Shown in pieces: positions 58,901 through 64,000 of a DNA stretch of 64,000 nucleotides. The DNA is from an uncultured Fidelibacterota bacterium (GTDB lineage Bacteria; Fidelibacterota; Marinisomatia; Marinisomatales; Marinisomataceae): assembly GCA_902576865.1 (NCBI GenBank), contig CACGWZ010000001.1, forward strand, positions 1 through 64,000. The letters are read 5' to 3'. The first letter of the stretch is position 1, and the number at the start of each line of letters is the position of its first letter. Position numbers and translations under genes: made by a program. Under the pieces are notes generated by a model, which was not told where the DNA came from, did not search any database, and was given only the letters and a program-made list of their open reading frames with translations.

Positions 58901-59091
58901 TCAAGAATATAATATCTACCTAGTTCATCGGTAGCTGCACCAAGGTTTGATCCTTCAACCACAACGTTCGCACCAACCAATGGATTCCCATCAGCGTCTG
59001 CTACAACCCCTGCTAATTTAGCAGTTGTTGATTGTGCAAACATCATTGTTGGTAGGAGAACTAGTGCAATTAACATACGTAGTTTTCTCAT
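55966..59091 (-). CDS. TonB-dependent receptor with carboxypeptidase-like N-domain (Oar-like)
   Basis: 1041 aa from the ATG at 59091, chosen because GGAGGTAGAATA lies just before it and MRKLRMLIALVLLPTMMFA is a clean signal peptide. Next comes a CarboxypepD_reg-like domain (AKLAGVVADADGNPLVGANV...) and a plug domain with YVDGVPVKDVYGGGNL, LQEISVQTGGFSAEYGGANGG and IVNITTKTGGSEW. The remainder is a long barrel ending RTVRVGLNISF. The large loops and the NGGIVNITTKTG motif are typical of the OAR-type receptors of Bacteroidetes. It leads the operon with the secreted protein and PorV-like protein. The substrate is unknown. Confidence 0.92.
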   Translation of the reverse strand: MRKLRMLIALVLLPTMMFAQSTTAKLAGVVADADGNPLVGANVVVEGSNLGAATDELGRYYILDVPVGSYDLRAEYIGYTTVIESGVKTSVGFTTTVDFNLDVAAVAGQAVTVTRERPLINPNATNTTRVVDKELIDAFAVRGVSNIVNLQTGVVNGYFRGSRSGDSRYYVDGVPVKDVYGGGNLLNGNSQAALQEISVQTGGFSAEYGGANGGIVNITTKTGGSEWSSRVGLETSLGADASTDPDKLYSDGYQNVNFDFGGPISENVKVYLSVEGKEKGGDVSYSYFPMMDAMPMQDAPPADYYSDGSDGLVYGTDANGNKIHHIETVIRNNATREELLADPLFVANDTTYVVYSNYRRMYGQQPQDDNERITINGNMTMDFGPLRLKLGTQAYDYEGHSYSWSRVYGGTDGSFINEADFAMGYLNARYTISPLSYIKASLSQQTYETTSGNENYLNDIEAYGRRTKAYGSVNYYKRDRTGFNPVAPDEFFGVAGYGSQYTSFDTRKSTTNTVSFDYTNQLGYNEFKLGASVDNHEITRYGLAASGVARAIAQVDTDLDGLASEAEIIAYAGADGANDWRFINYRSLAVTNIGYNIYGDEWSGQYNQDDHMLAPAEPSQSRFYVQDKLEFKDVVVQLGVSYETIDTGAMAPDSDNDGYGDSDGFNNLYFNRQRVNRNGDGNGNHVWKKVKKETATHPRIGVSFPVSDRTVFRANYGTHWQSVPMTYLYLSDSQLSRDVLSGSATASENPALKPERSTQYEIGIEQRIGAFASLKVEGFYKESKDYLTLANRTEAFTNTGGADTQQNWAQYQNGDVMVSQGLTTNFEMRRTRGLYAQANYTYSEARGTGSYGSQNFYITWIGTDDGYPKAMNLLDYDQTHTANVILDWRSPDATGALANTGFNAVMSFGSGTRFTPSQIYSTVFENRWEFPEGPVNSGTMPAYTNLDLRVDRAISLGGLTANAYVSVFNALDSEQVNAVYNGTGNVAEDGWVATESGQQWLANRLSINPDVDAAAMYQDNLAFPGRWNRPRTVRVGLNISF

Positions 59092-59206
59092 TATTCTACC
59101 TCCAAATGAGTATTTATATACAAATTTTTGTTTATTATTTTTTATCATTTTTTTTCTTACCCTATTATATATATGTGTAAAAGTCTGTTATATATACACA
59201 GCTTCC

Positions 59207-59224
59207 AAAGGGTTCTTGCCCTTT
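59207..59224 (-). promoter_or_regulatory. Small hairpin in the leader of the receptor operon
   Basis: AAAGGG-TTCTTG-CCCTTT, 6-bp stem, about 115 bases before the receptor start on the minus strand. Without a T-run it is unlikely to be a terminator by itself. It lies within a 245-base leader that has no gene. Confidence 0.3.
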
Positions 59225-59244
59225 CAGAAACTAATTTCACCTAA

Positions 59245-59272
59245 ATTGACGATAGTTTCCGTAGATGTCAAT
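59245..59272 (-). promoter_or_regulatory. Candidate -35 element and inverted repeat upstream of the receptor operon
   Basis: ATTGAC (59245-59250) and GTCAAT (59267-59272) form an inverted repeat; on the minus strand it gives TTGACA (59271-59266) as a -35 box. A convincing -10 box at 17 bases was not found (CAATTT). It could also be an operator. The intergenic region 59092-59336 contains no other recognisable element besides the 59207 hairpin and AT-rich sequence. Confidence 0.35.
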
Positions 59273-59336
59273 ACATTTTTTGTAATTTTTTTTTAGTTCT
59301 CCTCTAAGGAAAAATTTTTTGTAGAGAGAAAAAATA

Positions 59337-60578
59337 CTATGGATGCTTATTATAAACTACTTGATCGTTATATGTGTCTAACTTTTTTATATCAAAAGGT
59401 TGGTCTTTTAAGGCATAATTGAAAAAATCAAGGACTGTTTTATCCATAACCTTGTCAACAATTTTTTTGTCAACCTCTCCAAGGCTATCTAGAGGTAATG
59501 AAAACGGTGCTCCTTGATTATAAATTAATTTTATATCTGTATATGAATAGTGTAGACTGTTTTTTATGTAAACACCATAGCTTTCTTTGTTGGTTTCTAA
59601 TATTGTATTATAAATGTCAAAATTTCTTTTTCCATCTTTTGAATAATTAATATCTCCTTCGACACTTCTATCAAGAAACTGTTCTTGTCCTATGTGTAAA
59701 AACGGTTTTTTTGTATTAGTTTTTGCATCTTTTTCTAGTAACCCAAAAAACCAACCATCAAAAGCAACTCCTGCTTTAATTTCGTTATTTTTTAACATCG
59801 CAATATAAGTTGTTCCCCCGCCCATTGAATGTCCCATTGCTCCGACCTTTCCAAAGTCGATATTGTTTTTAAATAGATTTACTGATTCGTCGTTGAAACG
59901 ATCTTGTTTTAAAGTTTTTAATAAGAAGGCTAAATCCTGATATCTATAGTTTATAAGAAGGTTGGTATAATATTTTTTATGGTATTGTGCTTGTTCATTC
60001 CAACTTACATTTTTTTTATAGGGAACAGGATTTCCTTCTTTATCAAAGGTAATGCTGGCGTTGTATGTGTGATTACATGCAATAACTATATATCCATTAC
60101 TTACCAGCTCTTCTACTTGCGATGTATTTTGGTTTAATAGTCCTCCATCGCCATGTGAGAATAAAATTAATGGAAATTTTTTGTTCTGAATTGGCGAAAG
60201 GCCGAAAACACTACTTGAAATTAATTGAATTCCGTGATTTCCAAAGCTTGTGGGCAGTCCAGCAGTTCTAGCAATGCTAGAAATTGATTTTTTTGGATAA
60301 GTGATGTGGGGAGCTTTTTGATAATTCTCACCTCCTTGTGCGGGATACCATATTTGAACCATTAATTCTCTATAATCTGAAGGATCGGTTGTATATAGTT
60401 CACCCCTTGAATTATCAGTCCAAAAATATACTTGTGTTCCTATATCATACTTCCCGCTTGGTGGCTCTATTGATTCTAGGGGAACCAGAACAGACCCTGC
60501 AACGGCACAACCTTGAATTATTAAAGCAAGGAAAAATAGCGAGATTTTAAAAGTATTATTTTGGTATAATAAACTCAC
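59337..60578 (-). CDS. PAF-acetylhydrolase-like alpha/beta-hydrolase lipoprotein
   Basis: 413 aa. Lipobox IQGC (Cys 24). The fold shows KFPLILFSHGDGG (oxyanion region), the nucleophile elbow VGAMGHSMGGGTTYIAML (Ser) and SLHYSYTD near the end (catalytic His). The Tyr-rich region between (FNDESVNLFKNNIDFGK) and KVGAMGHSMGG match the platelet-activating factor acetylhydrolase / predicted dienelactone hydrolase family (PF03403). These enzymes hydrolyse short acyl chains or oxidised lipids; the real substrate is not known. It is a monocistronic minus-strand gene divergent from purA, 34 bases apart. Confidence 0.8.
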   Translation of the reverse strand: MSLLYQNNTFKISLFFLALIIQGCAVAGSVLVPLESIEPPSGKYDIGTQVYFWTDNSRGELYTTDPSDYRELMVQIWYPAQGGENYQKAPHITYPKKSISSIARTAGLPTSFGNHGIQLISSSVFGLSPIQNKKFPLILFSHGDGGLLNQNTSQVEELVSNGYIVIACNHTYNASITFDKEGNPVPYKKNVSWNEQAQYHKKYYTNLLINYRYQDLAFLLKTLKQDRFNDESVNLFKNNIDFGKVGAMGHSMGGGTTYIAMLKNNEIKAGVAFDGWFFGLLEKDAKTNTKKPFLHIGQEQFLDRSVEGDINYSKDGKRNFDIYNTILETNKESYGVYIKNSLHYSYTDIKLIYNQGAPFSLPLDSLGEVDKKIVDKVMDKTVLDFFNYALKDQPFDIKKLDTYNDQVVYNKHP

Positions 60579-60585
60579 GCCATAA

Positions 60586-61898
<1,313 letters not shown>

Positions 61899-61899
<1 letters not shown>

Positions 61900-64000
61900 T
61901 GTTAGATAAAATTGCTAGCTGGGACATAATTGATTTTTCTTCTAGCTCAGACGCAGAAATAACAAAAACGCTTAAAGAGTTAAATATTCCGTTAAGCGTT
62001 GATGAGGCAAAAAAAATTCAGTTCTCATTTCTTGACAGGCCACCCACATTAACAGAACTAGTCTTATTTTCAATCCAAGGGTCAGAACATAGTTCATATA
62101 AAAGTAGTAAAAATCATATAAAACACTTTGTGACAGATGGAGAGCACGTAATCCTAGGCGCCAAAGATGATGCCGGTGTTGTTTCTTTATCTGTTGATAA
62201 TAATGGAAATAGGTATGGTCTTGTTGTAAGCCACGAATCACATAATCACCCCAGTCAAATTGTTCCCTATGAAGGTGCTGCTACTGGCGTTGGAGGAAAT
62301 GTGAGAGATGTTTGTTGTATGGGCGCAGAAGTGATGTCTTTGGGGGATAGTTTACGGTTTGGTGATATTAACAGGAATAAAACAAAATGGATTAGCGATG
62401 GTGTTGTATCAGGTATTGCGGGCTATGGTAATCCACTTGGCATACCAAATGTCTGTGGCGATGTATACTTTGATAAAGAATATAACGAAAATTGTTTAGT
62501 TACTGTTTTAACGGCTGGAATTGTTAAAGAAAAAAGCGTAATAAGATCAAAAGCGCCAGAAAAATCTATTGACTATGATCTGATATTGGTAGGAAAACCA
62601 ACAGATAATAGTGGGTTTGGAGGAGCAAGTTTTGCATCATTAGAGCTTGAAAAAGAAAAAGAACAACAAAATAAGGGGGCTGTTCAGGAACCAAATGCAT
62701 TTCTTGAAAGACATATTCTTAAATCTACCTATGCCCTTTTTGATTTTTTAGAAAAAAACAATCTGATTAATAAGGTGGGTTTCAAGGATTTGGGTGCTGG
62801 TGGTGTTGCGTGTGCAAGCATTGAGTTGGCAGATGCTGCCGGGTTAGGCGCTGAGGTTTGGGTTGACAAAATCCATACTAGCATGCCTGAGCTTGATGGT
62901 CATATTATATTGTGTTCAGAAACTCAGGAGCGATTTATGTGGGCTTGCCCAAAAGATTTAACACAAACTATTTTAGATCATTACAATGTGGTATTTGATT
63001 TCCCAAACGTTTCAGTGGGTGCACAGGCAAGCGTTGTGGGTAAAATTATTGATGAAAAGCACTATACTGTTTTTTATAAAGATAAAAAACTTGTAGATGG
63101 CCCAATCGAAAAAATTAACGAAGGCTTTGTTTATGATCGTCCAATGTTTCAAATAGACGCTCATCAATCAAATGAAGCTTTACCCAAAAATACAGACTAT
63201 AATGATTTAATATTAAAAATTTTATCTCATGAAAACGTGGCATCGCGTGCAGCTGTTTACGAGTCCTATGATAAAAATGTACAAGGCAGGGTTGTTAACG
63301 AAAGAGGTAAAACAAATGCTGGTGTCGTTTCTCCTTTTGATTCCAAAAAATTTCCTGAAGAAATTAAAAACGATTGTTTTTCTGCTGCCCTTACTCATAA
63401 CCCTTCAATTGGTAAAATTGATCCTTATATTGTTGCACAATATGCTATTATAGAAGCTTGTGCAAAAACTGTTTCTGTTGGTGCCTCTCCGCTTGCTCTT
63501 ACTGACTGTCTATGTTTTGGGAATCCCGAAAAGCCCGAACAAATGTGGCAGTTTTCGCAAAGCTGTATTGCGATTAGAGAAACCTGCAGTCTTTTACACT
63601 TCAACGGAACAAACAACCTACCAATAGTAGCAGGAAACGTAAGTTTTTATAATCAAAGCGGGGATCAATCTATACCGGCAAGTCCAATGATAGGGTGTTT
63701 TGGAAAGGTTGTAAAAGACAAGGTGTTAATGAACGGGTTTAAATCAAGTGATACCAATTTATATTTGTTAGGTGAAACACATGCCTTCGTTGGTGGAAGC
63801 ATAGCAACAAGTGTTCTGAACATAAGAAACACAGAAGTTAAAAAAATCGATGTGCAAAAATATGGTAATATGCTAAACTGTGTTCTAAAAGCTAACTCGT
63901 TGTCATTAATAAATTCTTGTAATTATGCCGGACTTGGCGGTCTTGCAACCACCTTATTTAAAATGAGCTTTGTAAATAATATAGGTTGTATTGTTGAAAA
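61899..64000 (+). CDS. purL: Phosphoribosylformylglycinamidine synthase II (partial, right edge)
   Basis: ATG at 61899-61901 overlaps the purA stop. The frame is open to the window end (about 700 codons; the PurL small form is usually 720-760, so 3' end is missing). Motifs: SSYKSSKNHIKHF, ESHNHPSQIVPYEGAATGVGG (the nucleotide and substrate site), RFGDIN, GVACASIELADAAG (metal and ATP region), AALTHNPSIGKID, and near the edge YAGLGGLATTLFKMSF. It lacks the N- and C-terminal domains of the large PurL, so it is the small form and needs PurS and PurQ, not seen here. Confidence 0.95.

Noticed and set aside
59149-59240. AT-alternating stretch (tatatatgtg / cacatatata) as a possible repeat or origin
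   Set aside because: Only short imperfect TGTGTA/TACACA pairing and no DnaA-box cluster; consistent with an AT-rich leader.

Overview
The window reads as about 64 kb of an AT-rich, gene-dense bacterial chromosome. Operons are tightly packed, with frequent ATGA or 4-28 bp overlaps. The closest fit is a marine member of the Fibrobacteres-Chlorobi-Bacteroidetes group, most likely Marinimicrobia (SAR406). This is an inference from two large TonB-dependent receptors with N-terminal carboxypeptidase-like domains, a receptor / secreted-protein / PorV-like operon whose secreted protein has a type-IX-like C-terminal module, a type-3 ProRS, a single-chain GcvP and a type-B bL31. No phage, integrase, insertion sequence, rRNA or CRISPR array was seen.

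Layout. (1) 1-4.8 kb: a broken topA whose N-terminal part lies inverted at the left edge, then ccmH, glyQS and a Bax-inhibitor-like membrane protein. (2) 4.8-10.6 kb: a TonB receptor with its own promoter, leader hairpins and terminator, then two lipoproteins, a gamma-glutamyltransferase and an N-formylglutamate-amidohydrolase-like protein. (3) 10.6-12.7 kb, minus strand: a PfkB kinase and a TPR protein. (4) 12.7-17.6 kb, plus strand: mnmA, a short GlmU-like uridylyltransferase, a LytR_C protein, rsfS, argS and a GDPD, nearly all overlapping. (5) 17.6-18.5 kb: a small membrane ORF, tmRNA (minus), an orphan terminator hairpin that may end a small RNA, and tRNA-Lys(UUU). (6) gcvP-arsC, convergent with a minus-strand block of about 21 kb (43.2 down to 21.8 kb): amidase, folC, rho, aspartate aminotransferase, rpmE2, prfA, prmC, dnaE, a B12-binding subunit, a TPR-like protein, an M24 peptidase, a lipoprotein, ligA, a micro-ORF, an ABC exporter pair, carA and carB. 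(7) 43.3-44.0 kb: two tiny paralogous membrane proteins behind a leader that looks like a transcription attenuator. (8) 44.1-51.6 kb: eno-ftsB (+), proS / SMP-30-like / recO (-), and mgtE / hypothetical / M23 lipoprotein (+). (9) 51.6-59.1 kb, minus: PorV-like protein, large secreted protein and TonB receptor. (10) 59.3-64 kb: a PAF-acetylhydrolase-like lipoprotein (-), then purA and purL (+); purL runs off the right edge.

The most interesting signals are regulatory. The first is a near-consensus promoter, a nearly leaderless 26-codon ORF and an intrinsic terminator that overlaps the ORF's end, all placed before the small-membrane-protein pair so that read-through is required for expression. 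The second is a perfect terminator-like hairpin inside the first codons of carA. The inverted topA junction should be treated as a possible assembly or amplification chimera until tested.
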